Assembly: GCA_017433295.1 (NCBI GenBank) | Contig: JAFRHL010000050.1 | Span: 1-64,000, forward strand | Direction of reading: 5' to 3' | DNA: 64,000 nt | Origin: Eubacterium sp. | GTDB lineage: Bacteria > Bacillota > Clostridia > Lachnospirales > Lachnospiraceae | Shown: one piece after another, positions 41,773-51,563 of the stretch | Layout of the letters: the number at the start of each line of letters is the position of its first letter | Position numbering within the stretch: the stretch's first letter is position 1 | Translations under genes and position numbers: made by a program | Notes under the pieces: model-generated | The model's database searches: none | Seen by the model: the letters and a program-made list of their open reading frames with translations, nothing else | What the model was told of the DNA's origin: nothing

Positions 41773-43473
41773 TTATTCCAGCCACAGCTCCTCCTCGATC
41801 CAGTCCAGGGCTTCCTCGTAATCCTTCCGGGCCTCCTCGATCCGGTCCGGATCCTGGCGGTCCAATATCCTTTCAAACTGCCTGGTCACAGCCTCCAGCT
41901 GCTCGCGCAGTTCCCCGGTGGTTTCTTCATACAGTCTTTCCCCTCTAAGAAGCAGGACCTTGTTGGCCTCCTTTTCTCTGGGGTGGATCTTCAGGTAGGA
42001 CAGCTCCTGCATACGCTTCTGCATCTGCTCCAGGGTCATATCATTCTCCTGGTTTTTGATCAGCTTTGTCACAGTTTCCCCGGTGGACCTGATTTTGGCC
42101 TCCACCTCCAGGAGGGCGTTTACATCATAGGTATAGGTAATATCAATCTCCTGTTCTCCCGCTTTCCCGTCGGGGACGGTAAGGCTCAGTACCCCCAGGG
42201 ACACATTATTTGAGGCAAAACGGCTTTCGCCCTGTAAAATGTGGATCTCTACCCGGGTCTGGTGGTCCGATACGGTATAAAAACGTTCGGTACGGCTGGC
42301 GGGAATTACTGTATTTCTCTCCAGAATGGGACAGAAATGATTGCCCTCCAGACGGTCGCCCTCAATCTTTACGGAGACCTCGGTACCCAGGGTAAAGGGG
42401 CAGACATCCGTGAGGATCACCTCCCGGATGGAGCTTTTTCTTTCCTTCATGGCCCCCTGGATGGCCGCGCCCAGGGCCACGGCTTCATCGGGATTTACAC
42501 TGGTATCCGGCACTCTGCCGAAAAGCTTTCCCACAAACCTGCGGACTGCCGGCATCTTTGTTGTGCCGCCCACCAAAACGATCTCATCGATATCCCGGAT
42601 CCGGACTCCTGCATCTGAAAGGCTGCGCCTTACCGGCTGCTTGATCCGGTCAAAGAGCTGACCCGTTTTTTTCTCAAAATCCTTCCTGCTGATTAGACTT
42701 TCCAGCCTATCTCCCCGGAAGACAGCCTGCATCCTGAAGAAGGAATCCGCGCCTGCGCTGCACTTGGCTTTTTCTGCCTGATTTCTGAGATAGGACCGTT
42801 CTTTCTGCGAACATTCATTTTTATCGATACCATGTTTTTCCAGAAAACTGTCCAGGATCACATTGGTAAAGTCCTCGCCTCCGAGATAATTGTCCCCGGC
42901 CACGGCTCTGACCTCCATAATGTCATCATAAAGCTCCAGTATGGAAACATCAAAGGTTCCTCCGCCCAGATCAAATACCAGGAAACGGGTATCCTCCTGT
43001 TTCTGGAAAAGCCCGTAGGCAATGGCTGCCGCTGTCGGCTCACTGATGATCCTCTCCACCTTGAGACCTGCCAGCTCGCCGGCCCGCTTTGTGGCCTTTC
43101 GCTTGATATCATTAAAATAGGCCGGGACACTGATGACCGCTTCCGTAACCGGCTCTCCCAGGTAGATCTCCGCGTCCTCCTTCAGCTGTCTTAAAACAAA
43201 GGAAGATAATTCTTCAGCTGAAAATGTTCTTTTTCCCAGAGTAAACTCTTTCCTGCTGCCCATACTTCTTTTAAACAGACTTGCTGTCTGGTCAGGATGA
43301 ACTGCCATCCTTTCACCGGCAGACCTGCCCACATAGACCTGATCGTTTTCATCAATACTGACTATGGAAGGGGTCAGCCTCTCCCCCAGCCTGTTGGGAA
43401 TGATCTTCGGTCCTTCCTCTGTATAATATGCCGCCAGCGAATTGGTGGTCCCCAAATCTATCCCTATGATCAC
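41773..43473 (-). CDS. Hsp70-family chaperone (HscC-like)
   Basis: A 566-residue DnaK relative. The ATPase domain is intact: GIDLGTTNS, the DLGGGTFDVS phosphate loop and the adenosine motif VGGTTKMPAVR. The substrate-binding part is shorter than in DnaK (about 610-640), and the protein lacks the long C-terminal lid tail, like HscC. The start overlaps the stop of the J-TPR gene (ATGA). With that partner it forms a dedicated chaperone pair whose clients are unknown. It is separate from a housekeeping dnaK, which would lie next to grpE or dnaJ. Confidence 0.9.
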   Translation of the reverse strand: MIIGIDLGTTNSLAAYYTEEGPKIIPNRLGERLTPSIVSIDENDQVYVGRSAGERMAVHPDQTASLFKRSMGSRKEFTLGKRTFSAEELSSFVLRQLKEDAEIYLGEPVTEAVISVPAYFNDIKRKATKRAGELAGLKVERIISEPTAAAIAYGLFQKQEDTRFLVFDLGGGTFDVSILELYDDIMEVRAVAGDNYLGGEDFTNVILDSFLEKHGIDKNECSQKERSYLRNQAEKAKCSAGADSFFRMQAVFRGDRLESLISRKDFEKKTGQLFDRIKQPVRRSLSDAGVRIRDIDEIVLVGGTTKMPAVRRFVGKLFGRVPDTSVNPDEAVALGAAIQGAMKERKSSIREVILTDVCPFTLGTEVSVKIEGDRLEGNHFCPILERNTVIPASRTERFYTVSDHQTRVEIHILQGESRFASNNVSLGVLSLTVPDGKAGEQEIDITYTYDVNALLEVEAKIRSTGETVTKLIKNQENDMTLEQMQKRMQELSYLKIHPREKEANKVLLLRGERLYEETTGELREQLEAVTRQFERILDRQDPDRIEEARKDYEEALDWIEEELWLE

Positions 43474-46400
43474 AACAGTTCCTCCTGCAATTTACCCAGT
43501 TCAAAACGATGCTCCAGATCGCTTTCTATCAGCTTTTGTGTCTCTTTATATAAATTAACCGCTTCTATTTTTCGTCCGGCACCATACATCATCATGGCCC
43601 TGGCAAAACCGCCGCAGCAGCAACGGGGCCTGCTGCACCCGTCACAGCGGCAGGGATAGTCCAGGACCTTTGAAAAATAGGCACCGGCTTTCTCGTATTC
43701 TTCAAGAAACCAGTAGGCACAGCCGATTCGAAATCTCCGCCGCCTGCTCTCCCCGAAAAAGGATTCGTATTTGTCCATGGTACCGGTGGCATCACGGCAG
43801 GCTGCCAGGTAACGTTGAAATGCCTGTCCCGCCTCCTGTTTCCGGTTCATGGCAAGAAGGGTCCTGGCATATAAATACCAGCAGCCCCTGCTGCATTCCA
43901 GGTCTTCCGGACTATTGCCCCTGACCTGCTTCAATGCATTTCTGATATAATAAATAGCATAATCGTATTCTGAAAAACCATACAGCCAGGTTTCACCAAT
44001 CAGCTGGAAAACCACAGGATTCTCAGGATATTTCAGTAAAATATCTTCCACATAGCCGATAAAACCGGATCTGTCACCCATTTCCCCGTAAAGGCGGAGC
44101 AGCATACACTCCAGCGTATTGGGGTATTTCACCTTAGTAATACCGGTCCGGCAGGTCTCCATGGCCTCCCGGTATTTTCCCTGCTCCCTCATGCAGTCGA
44201 TCATGGAAAGCCAGATATCGTCATTGTCCGGGAACAGCTCCAGGTTGCTGCGATAACAGTCCATGGCTTCCTCATATCTGCCGAGCATTCTGAAGGCCCT
44301 GGCCAGGTTATTATGGGGATATGGCGATATTTCCCGGTCCATCAGCATGACAGCTTTCTTAAAATACGGGATGGCTTCCTCCGGTTTTTCAAGGGCCAGG
44401 CAGCAGTTCCCCGCATTATTGTAGGCGTAAAGATTATCCGGCACCTGTTCCACTGACTTCATAAAATGCACAAAGGCATCCTGGTACCTGTCCATATCCA
44501 GATATAAAAGGCCCATTTCAACAAAATGGTAGGCATCCGGATAACGGGACAGCTGCTCCTGCATGAGGGGGAGGGCCTTTTCATAATAAGAATTATCCTC
44601 CCGTCCCCTGGCCATGCGCTCATAGATCTCAGTCATCGCCATCCTTACAGAAGGATGATCCGGATTCCGAAGGAGTACATTTTTCATAACAGAGAGGGCC
44701 TCATCATAGTCGCCCTTCTCCTTATAACACCAGCCAAGCTTAAACAGAACCGAAGTATCGTTAGGAGCCAGCTTCAGGGTCTTCTGATAATAAGCGGCCG
44801 CCTCACTGTAGTCATTTAACCGCATTAACACAGTGGCATAGCTGTACAGAAGACCGGCATCCTCTCTCATGGTCAGAGCTTCCTCGAAGGCCTCCCTGGC
44901 TTCCCCGGGTCTGTCCAGATCCGAGAGGATCAGTCCCCGCCTGAAATTGATTTCCTGCCATTCCTCCTGGTCAAGATCCGACTGATAATCCCAGCCCTTT
45001 TCTCTTCTTTCATCGAGAATCGCCAGTGCCTTCTCAAGGTCCTCCCGGCTTCCGGCCGTGACAGCCATGAGCCTGGCCTTCATCACGGACAGGTCATCCG
45101 ACTCAAAAGCCTGTTCCCGGGCCTGCTTTAATACCTCTCCGGCCTGTTTGTAATCTCCGAAAAGAAAATACATTTTCATCAAAGTAGCATAGGGCTTCCC
45201 GTAATAAGGGTAAAGATTTACCGCTCTTTGAAAATCATCGGCGCACTCCTGGTACATGCCCAGCTTCAGACAGGCCTCCTGACGCAGGAGAATTGCCGGA
45301 TAATACTGGGGATTATTCTGAAGGATCTCCTCGCAGACCTTTAATACCATAGTATAGTCCTTCTTCTGCCGCCAGATATCCGCCATGGTATGCTGGTAGC
45401 TGACTGCCTGACCCGGATCCTTCTCCTCCTCCATGGCTTTCCTGAAATACTCCATGGCCTCAGAGAGATCGCCTTTTTTCTCGGTCAGGATGATCCCTGC
45501 CAAGGCAGCTCCGATGGTATAATAAGCATACCCCAGCCTGGCCAGCCGGCGTTCGGTCTTTTTCGTCCCGTCGGGCACAAGCTTTCTTATCCCCTCAAGC
45601 CAGGGGCGAAGATGCTTCAGGGCCTCCCGGTTCTTTTCCTGGGTGAGAAATATCCTTCCCTTAAGATTATGATAATCCAGCTCATGCCCGGAATCGGGTG
45701 AAAATGAATCCATGACCTCGATTCCATCCTCAAGAAGCATGTTCTGGTAATAACACCAGGACAGGTCCATAAGGCCGTCCTGGTCAAGGCTTCCGGCTTC
45801 ATAGCCGGGCTTTAAGTCACGGATCATAAACTCGTTGGCCTCATTCAGGTCCTTCATGAGCCTCTCATCCTGGGGATTCCTTTCCAGAAGATCCAGAACC
45901 ATGTCCCGGGATTCCCGGTATAATCCCTGATGGAGGCGGACCTCTGCCATTCCCTCCCCGGCGGCAAATGAATCCGGATCTATCATAAGAAGGCTTTCGT
46001 AGAGCCGGCCTGCCTCATCCCAGTAGTCTGTCAGACCAAGATACTGGGCGTAGCAGCACAGGATCCTCTCTTCTCGGGGATACCGGTCTGCCAGCCTGCG
46101 CAGGATCTGTCCGGCCTCCTCCTTTTCATCGTCCTTCCCGGCCATCAGAAGCAGACGGGCCTTTTCCAGTTCCGTGTAGGGATGATAAACCGGGGAATTA
46201 TCCAAAGCAGGCAGGGTCTCTAAAGCCTGGTCCTTCATACCCATATCTGTATACTGCCGAAGCTTCTGGTAATCAATGATATACTGATCAACCGACTCAT
46301 TGAAAGCACCAGAAAAACCCCGGGGATAATCACGGGAAGGATCCGGAGAACCAACCCGGCTTCCCGGATCCTGACCTTCCGGGGGCGCCGGCTCAAAGAG

Positions 46401-46961
46401 GTCATAGGGCAGGGAGCCTTCATATTGAACGGACTGCTGCATAAAATCCACATAAGGCTCGGGGAACAGCTCCAGCAGTTCTTTTCTGCAGCCGCTGATC
46501 CGGAAGAGACGGTCAATTCTCTTCCACACGGAAAAAGGCAGGTGGAAATGATCCATGAGGAAGGTCAGAAAACTGATGCGGAGCTTCTCTTCCTCCTCCA
46601 GGTCAAAATCCTCTGTCCCCCGGAATAGAGCTTCCCATTTCTCCTCCCGGATCCGGTGGGAAAAAGACCGGTAAAGGTCCTTACAGCGGTCGATAAACAG
46701 ATCGGTCTTATCAGGCTGTCCGGTCTTGTGACCGGCCTTACCGGGACCATCCCCTGTACCATTCTCTGTACCGTCCCCTGTACCGGCTGTAGCGGGACTT
46801 CGGGCATAGGAAATGGCCTGCTCGTAGGCCTCCCTCAGCCTTTTAAATCCTTCTGCGTCATCCTCCGGATTCACATCATGGAGCAAGGTCCGGTATGCAG
46901 CCTTTATTTTCTTTTCATCTCTGGTCGGTTCGATTTTAAGAACCCGAAAAAACTGTTCCAT
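43470..46961 (-). CDS. Giant TPR protein with degenerate J domain
   Basis: An 1163-residue protein. Residues 1-50 resemble a J domain (FFRVLKIEPTRDEKKIKAAYRTL and RLREAYEQA), but the diagnostic HPD is replaced by HDVNPEDD (28-35). A Gly/Thr-rich linker follows (about 54-85). The rest, from about 250 onward, is a long array of tetratricopeptide-like repeats, many in the form WYxLGxxYxxxGxYxEAxxxYxxAL. Near the C-terminus is a cysteine cluster, CRCDGCSRPRCCCGG (1104-1118). No signal peptide. The start has a ribosome site six bases after the sirtuin gene, and the end overlaps the Hsp70 gene, so it probably presents clients to or regulates that chaperone. Confidence 0.85.
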   Translation of the reverse strand: MEQFFRVLKIEPTRDEKKIKAAYRTLLHDVNPEDDAEGFKRLREAYEQAISYARSPATAGTGDGTENGTGDGPGKAGHKTGQPDKTDLFIDRCKDLYRSFSHRIREEKWEALFRGTEDFDLEEEEKLRISFLTFLMDHFHLPFSVWKRIDRLFRISGCRKELLELFPEPYVDFMQQSVQYEGSLPYDLFEPAPPEGQDPGSRVGSPDPSRDYPRGFSGAFNESVDQYIIDYQKLRQYTDMGMKDQALETLPALDNSPVYHPYTELEKARLLLMAGKDDEKEEAGQILRRLADRYPREERILCCYAQYLGLTDYWDEAGRLYESLLMIDPDSFAAGEGMAEVRLHQGLYRESRDMVLDLLERNPQDERLMKDLNEANEFMIRDLKPGYEAGSLDQDGLMDLSWCYYQNMLLEDGIEVMDSFSPDSGHELDYHNLKGRIFLTQEKNREALKHLRPWLEGIRKLVPDGTKKTERRLARLGYAYYTIGAALAGIILTEKKGDLSEAMEYFRKAMEEEKDPGQAVSYQHTMADIWRQKKDYTMVLKVCEEILQNNPQYYPAILLRQEACLKLGMYQECADDFQRAVNLYPYYGKPYATLMKMYFLFGDYKQAGEVLKQAREQAFESDDLSVMKARLMAVTAGSREDLEKALAILDERREKGWDYQSDLDQEEWQEINFRRGLILSDLDRPGEAREAFEEALTMREDAGLLYSYATVLMRLNDYSEAAAYYQKTLKLAPNDTSVLFKLGWCYKEKGDYDEALSVMKNVLLRNPDHPSVRMAMTEIYERMARGREDNSYYEKALPLMQEQLSRYPDAYHFVEMGLLYLDMDRYQDAFVHFMKSVEQVPDNLYAYNNAGNCCLALEKPEEAIPYFKKAVMLMDREISPYPHNNLARAFRMLGRYEEAMDCYRSNLELFPDNDDIWLSMIDCMREQGKYREAMETCRTGITKVKYPNTLECMLLRLYGEMGDRSGFIGYVEDILLKYPENPVVFQLIGETWLYGFSEYDYAIYYIRNALKQVRGNSPEDLECSRGCWYLYARTLLAMNRKQEAGQAFQRYLAACRDATGTMDKYESFFGESRRRRFRIGCAYWFLEEYEKAGAYFSKVLDYPCRCDGCSRPRCCCGGFARAMMMYGAGRKIEAVNLYKETQKLIESDLEHRFELGKLQEELL

Positions 46962-46967
46962 AAATGC

Positions 46968-47687
46968 TTATAATTGCCCGAAGACCTCTCCTATACTGTC
47001 ATTGATCACCAGGTCAGCCTGGCTGTCCCTTGGGGTGGAGGATTTGTTGATCAGGATCAGATGTTTCCCCCTGAAATAATCGATCATTCCCGCTGCCGGG
47101 TATACCGCCAGGGATGTCCCGCCGATGATCAGCACATCCGCCTCGCTGATGGCCCGGATGGATTTGGAGATAATCGTATTATCCAGTCCCTCCTCATAGA
47201 GGACCACATCCGGTTTTACCAGGCCTCCACAGTCATCACACAGGGGTACTCCCGGACTGTTCTTCACATAGGCGGCGTCAAAAAACTTACCGCATTTGGT
47301 ACAGTAGTTCCTGTGAATGCTTCCATGAAGCTCCAGGACATTTTTACTTCCTGCCATCTGGTGGAGCCCGTCAATATTCTGGGTCACAACAGCCCGGCAT
47401 TTTCCTTCCTTTTCCCACTGGGCCAGCTTATAATGGGCCTTGTTTGGTTTTGCGTCAAGGGCCATCATCTTGTCCTTATAGAATTCATAAAACTCCTCTG
47501 TGCGGCGGACAAAAAAAGTATGGCTTACGATGGTCTCCGGCGGATATTTATACTTCATATTGTAAAGTCCGTCTGTGCTCCTGAAATCAGGAATGCCGCT
47601 CTCGGTGGATACCCCGGCACCGCCGAAAAATACAAGATTATCCGTATTGTCGATGATCTCCTTTAATCTTCTGACCTTATCATTCAT
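46968..47687 (-). CDS. NAD-dependent protein deacylase (sirtuin)
   Basis: A 239-residue Sir2-family deacylase that removes acyl groups from lysines using NAD+. Motifs are GAGVSTESGIPDFRS, the catalytic TQNIDGLHQ and LHGS, and a zinc site with two CxxC pairs (CTKCG and CDDCGG). It is six bases before the J-TPR start and follows the DUF445 gene, all on one strand, which suggests a joint transcription unit with the chaperone pair. Bacterial sirtuins of this kind include CobB. Confidence 0.94.
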   Translation of the reverse strand: MNDKVRRLKEIIDNTDNLVFFGGAGVSTESGIPDFRSTDGLYNMKYKYPPETIVSHTFFVRRTEEFYEFYKDKMMALDAKPNKAHYKLAQWEKEGKCRAVVTQNIDGLHQMAGSKNVLELHGSIHRNYCTKCGKFFDAAYVKNSPGVPLCDDCGGLVKPDVVLYEEGLDNTIISKSIRAISEADVLIIGGTSLAVYPAAGMIDYFRGKHLILINKSSTPRDSQADLVINDSIGEVFGQL

Positions 47688-47718
47688 GCCAAACCCTCCC
47701 TTTTAAAAGTTTTTATGT

Positions 47719-48621
47719 TTACAGCAGCAATATTGCCACATTAATAAGTCCCAGTACAAATCCGATCAGGGCGCCAAGATTGATGATGGCACCAAGTTCT
47801 TTCTTCATGATGGACAGCAGGAGTTCTTCCACTTCCGCCACCTCCATGGCATTAATACGGTCCTCAACAATGGAAGACAGCTTCAGGACAGACAAAAGCT
47901 CCGGCAGCTTCTTTTGGACCAGATCCGTATATACCGATACCACATATGCGGGCAGGTCGATTTCATACTGTCCAAGCAGGGCAACAGTCTCACCTGCCGG
48001 CTTTTCTTTGAGCTTCTCCGTCTCCTCGATAAGCATATCCCGGATGTATTCTTCTGCATGGTCTTCCACATATTCATTGACCTTTGCCTCCACCATCTCG
48101 GCAATGGGTTCCAGCATGGAGCCCCCCAGCATCATGCCGAACATGGATTCCGCCAGCTTCTCCCTGGCCGCCTCCAGAACCTTCTCCGAGACAATATGGC
48201 CGATATTCATGTCCACCAGTTTCCGGAATATCGTTTCGGTCATATGATCCTCAAGGGACCGGAGCATCCCGGATACCTGCTCTTCGGTCGTCACCATACA
48301 GGCGGTTTCCATCAACGTCTTTTCGGAAAGCTCCTGCTTTTTGATCCAGGCATCCACACCGGCAGCAAGCCTATCCTTCATGTCCGGAGAAAGGAGAACC
48401 TTCTCCAGCACCTCACCGGTCAGCAGCTGTTCCTCCACCGCCCGTCCCACTGCTCTGGCCAGACGGCCCTGCCCCCTGGGTATTACCCCCGGAGTGAAGG
48501 GGAGCTTAAATCCAAATACCCTCACCTCATAGTGAGGCCGAAACAGCATCTTCACGGCAATCCAGTTTGTGGCGTAACCTATGAGAGCTCCCACTATGGG
48601 AACCATAATGTAACGTATCAT
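47719..48621 (-). CDS. DUF445 family membrane-associated protein
   Basis: A 300-residue protein with the DUF445 signature at its start, VGALIGYATNWIAVKMLFRPH. A central predominantly helical, amphipathic region follows, and a hydrophobic C-terminal segment (about 278-299, LGALIGFVLGLINVAILLL) completes it. The two hydrophobic ends suggest membrane attachment. Related proteins include B. subtilis YheB, of unknown function. AGGAG precedes the ATG by seven bases. It lies between the helicase and the sirtuin gene. Confidence 0.85.
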   Translation of the reverse strand: MIRYIMVPIVGALIGYATNWIAVKMLFRPHYEVRVFGFKLPFTPGVIPRGQGRLARAVGRAVEEQLLTGEVLEKVLLSPDMKDRLAAGVDAWIKKQELSEKTLMETACMVTTEEQVSGMLRSLEDHMTETIFRKLVDMNIGHIVSEKVLEAAREKLAESMFGMMLGGSMLEPIAEMVEAKVNEYVEDHAEEYIRDMLIEETEKLKEKPAGETVALLGQYEIDLPAYVVSVYTDLVQKKLPELLSVLKLSSIVEDRINAMEVAEVEELLLSIMKKELGAIINLGALIGFVLGLINVAILLL

Positions 48622-48671
48622 ATCAAATCTCCTGTATCAGATCATTGTTTAGAAATTTTTGAACTTCCGGC

Positions 48672-51137
48672 TTAAAGGTCCGATTCCCCTTCCTGCCTTT
48701 CCCAGAAATCATGAAGCACCCGGGGCCAGTTACCAAGAGATACCTCATAATAGCTCTCCCACTCCTCCGGGAGCAGGATCTGGTTCTCTCTCCACAGGAA
48801 TCTGTTATCCAGAAGCAGAATAAACCCCCGGTCCCCATCAGACCGGATCACCCGGCCCGCAGCCTGGAGCACCTTATTGATCCCCGGGTATCTATATGCA
48901 TAATCATACCCCTTTTTTCCATGCATGTCAAAAAATGTCCGAATTATTTCTCTTTCTTTACAAATCTTCGGTATACCGGTTCCAACGATCATTACCCCGA
49001 TAAGACGGTCTCCCACCAGGTCTATGCCTTCCGAAAACAGGCTTCCCAGAACACAGAAGCCCAGAAGGCTCTGATCCCGGCTGACAGAGAATTCCGCCAG
49101 GAAGTTCTCCCGCTCTTCTTCATTCATGGAGGCATTCTGGATCAGCAGCACACAGTCTGCCAGGACCCGGCTGTCTGCAGCAAGGCCTTCACAGGCTGAA
49201 AGCATTTCATAGGAAGGAAAGAAGACCATGTAATTGCCTTTCCTCTCCCTGACAGTATATTCAAGGTAACTGATGATCCTCCGGTACTGGTCCTCCCCCC
49301 GCATACTGTAGCGGCTGGTCACATCATTGGACACCGCCAGAAGCCTCCGCCCTGTGTCAAAGGGGGAGGGGAAACTGAAGGCCCCGATCTGCATACTTCC
49401 GCCCAGAAGCTGTCTGAAATAATGAACAGGGAGCAGGGTGGCCGAGAAGAATATAGCAGACCGGCTTTGTTCCAGATACTCCTTGATGCATGAGGACGGA
49501 TCCACACAGTACAAATGTACCGTAAAGGTTTTTTTCCTGCCGGTGGAATAAATCTGGTAACCCTCTTCCTTACGGTCCATGATCATATAAAAATGTCTGA
49601 GACGGAAATAGATCTGCACGATCTGCTCCCTGTCTTCAAAGACAGCATGATCCTTCAGATATTCCTCCAGGGGATCAAGGAATCTGACAAGAGGGATCCA
49701 CAGTTTATCAAGCTCCGAGGAAAGCTGCCTGCAATGATCCTCTGCCCTTCCCGCATCATCCGGGCCGGCCTCCTCCAGTTTCTCCATGGCTGAGAGCTTC
49801 TTTAAGACATTTCTCACCTTTTTGACCAGATAAGAGCTTTTGTCATGAAAGCTTTTCCTGATAAAGAGGAGCTCTTCTCTTCGCAGATCCGCACTGTACA
49901 TGCTTCTGGCCCGGTCCGGCAGATTATGGGCCTCATCAATCAGCAGAACACTTCTTTTCCTGTTAGTTTCTCCGAATAATCCCCTTGCATTCACATGAGG
50001 ATCAAAGACATAATTATAATCACAGATCACGCACTCGGCAAATGCGGCTGCCTCAAAGCCCAGTTCATAGGGACATACATGAAACCGGGCTGCGCAGTCC
50101 AGGACTAGTTCCCTGGTAATCAGAAAATGATTTGTTAAAAGATGGTACAAAGCCTGATTGATCCGGTCGTAGTGCCCCAGGGCCCTGGGGCAGGTCTCCG
50201 GGTTGCAGTCGGGTTCCTCCAGGATACAGATGCGCTCTCTGGAGGTTATGGTGACACTGTGAATTTTTAATGGAGGGTTTCGCTTTTCCCCCATCAGTAT
50301 CTTCAGCGTGTCCTCCGCCACAGTGCCGGTAATGGTCTTTGCCGTAAGATAAAATATCACATCGCTTTCATCGTCTCCCTGCAGCTTCAGGGCAGGATAA
50401 AGGGCGGAAATGGTCTTGCCTGTTCCGGTGGGAGCCTGAAGAAAAAGATGGTTCTTATCTCTGATGGCGCGATAGACCATAGCAGCCATCTTCTTTTGCC
50501 CCGGACGATAGGCAAAGGGAAACTCCATTTCCCTGATACTCTTTTTCAAGTCTGACCTGGAGGCCACCACATAGTCGGCCCATAAAGCATAGCGCCTGAT
50601 CAGATCCCCGAACCATTCCTCCAGCTCCTTCATTGAAAAAGTATAATAAAGATATCTGAGATCCTCCGTCTCGATATTACAATAGGTGATCCGTATCCCC
50701 ATGTCTGATAAATCTTTATCCGCTCCATACATAAAGGCATAACATCTGGCCTGGGCAAGATGGAGGGGTTCTGCCTCCGTGATCTGTGTCACATCCCTGT
50801 AGAGACACTTAATCTCATCAATCATAATAGTCTTTCCGGTACGGTCTTTAACCCCCCTATCTTGCGGGTAGATTCCATCGGCCCGGCCTTCCAGGACCAG
50901 CTTATATTCCTCTCCCGTCTTTTCGCAGACACGCTCCCATTCCATGGAAAGCGGGACTTCACTCCGGTAAGAGGCCTTCTGGGCCTTCTGGATCTTACGG
51001 TGGAGTCTTGACCCCTCCTGCATGGCCCCTATATCTGCCCTCACTGCGGAACCGGTGGTGATATCGCCGCTTCTTAAAAGAAACTCCACCAGTTTCCTGA
51101 CTGATGTCCTGACTTTATGATCATGGTAAGTAAGCAT
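48672..51137 (-). CDS. PD-(D/E)XK nuclease fused to Rad3/XPD-type Fe-S helicase
   Basis: An 821-residue DNA-repair protein. Residues about 20-140 carry a RecB/Cas4-like nuclease pattern: H46, D87 in EGRADG, E108-I-K110 in MIDEIKC, and QxxxY (Q129-Y133). Residues from about 210 on are a superfamily-2 helicase with QAPTGTGKT (Walker A), a cysteine set for an iron-sulfur cluster (RICILEEPDC, ETCPRA and HVCPYE), the DEAH box LLIDEAHNLP and the C-terminal AAGRVIRS motif. Such DinG/XPD helicases unwind DNA. The fusion suggests linked unwinding and cleavage. AAAAG and a weak site precede the start; DUF445 follows after 50 bases. Confidence 0.9.
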   Translation of the reverse strand: MLTYHDHKVRTSVRKLVEFLLRSGDITTGSAVRADIGAMQEGSRLHRKIQKAQKASYRSEVPLSMEWERVCEKTGEEYKLVLEGRADGIYPQDRGVKDRTGKTIMIDEIKCLYRDVTQITEAEPLHLAQARCYAFMYGADKDLSDMGIRITYCNIETEDLRYLYYTFSMKELEEWFGDLIRRYALWADYVVASRSDLKKSIREMEFPFAYRPGQKKMAAMVYRAIRDKNHLFLQAPTGTGKTISALYPALKLQGDDESDVIFYLTAKTITGTVAEDTLKILMGEKRNPPLKIHSVTITSRERICILEEPDCNPETCPRALGHYDRINQALYHLLTNHFLITRELVLDCAARFHVCPYELGFEAAAFAECVICDYNYVFDPHVNARGLFGETNRKRSVLLIDEAHNLPDRARSMYSADLRREELLFIRKSFHDKSSYLVKKVRNVLKKLSAMEKLEEAGPDDAGRAEDHCRQLSSELDKLWIPLVRFLDPLEEYLKDHAVFEDREQIVQIYFRLRHFYMIMDRKEEGYQIYSTGRKKTFTVHLYCVDPSSCIKEYLEQSRSAIFFSATLLPVHYFRQLLGGSMQIGAFSFPSPFDTGRRLLAVSNDVTSRYSMRGEDQYRRIISYLEYTVRERKGNYMVFFPSYEMLSACEGLAADSRVLADCVLLIQNASMNEEERENFLAEFSVSRDQSLLGFCVLGSLFSEGIDLVGDRLIGVMIVGTGIPKICKEREIIRTFFDMHGKKGYDYAYRYPGINKVLQAAGRVIRSDGDRGFILLLDNRFLWRENQILLPEEWESYYEVSLGNWPRVLHDFWERQEGESDL

Positions 51138-51563
51138 ATACCATCCTCCCGGTTCTACTATCTTTCATATTGCTTTACAAAATCTTTACATTCGTAATTT
51201 TTTAGTCAGTTATTTGAAAGTAATTTTTCTAAATAAATAACTAATTAATTCCATCTGACAGAAAACAGTCGACAATACAAGATATTTTTCTTAAAATAAT
51301 GGTAAAAATCCCTAATAACAGAAAATGTCCACAATGAGGGGCAAAACTCATTGTGGACATCTTCCATATAATACTAACCTTTAACTTAGGGGATTACACT
51401 ATCATAATACACCATTTTATGAAAAATTTCATGTCAAAAGCATAGAAAATATTGTCCATAATTCAAAAGCGAATATTCATTTATTATTATATGTACAATA
51501 TTGTTTCATATGAAATGATATATTTAGTAATGAGCGCCTCTGGTCCAAGACCCCTCTCCCCTC
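51138..51563. other. AT-rich intergenic region with a 14-bp perfect hairpin
   Basis: This 426-base gap has no reading frame of note. At 51325-51360 ATGTCCACAATGAG and CTCATTGTGGACAT form a perfect 14-bp stem with an eight-base loop. On the minus strand it is followed by TTTTC, so it could end the pyrophosphatase transcript. TTTCATATGAAA near 51510 is a short palindrome. Confidence 0.6.
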
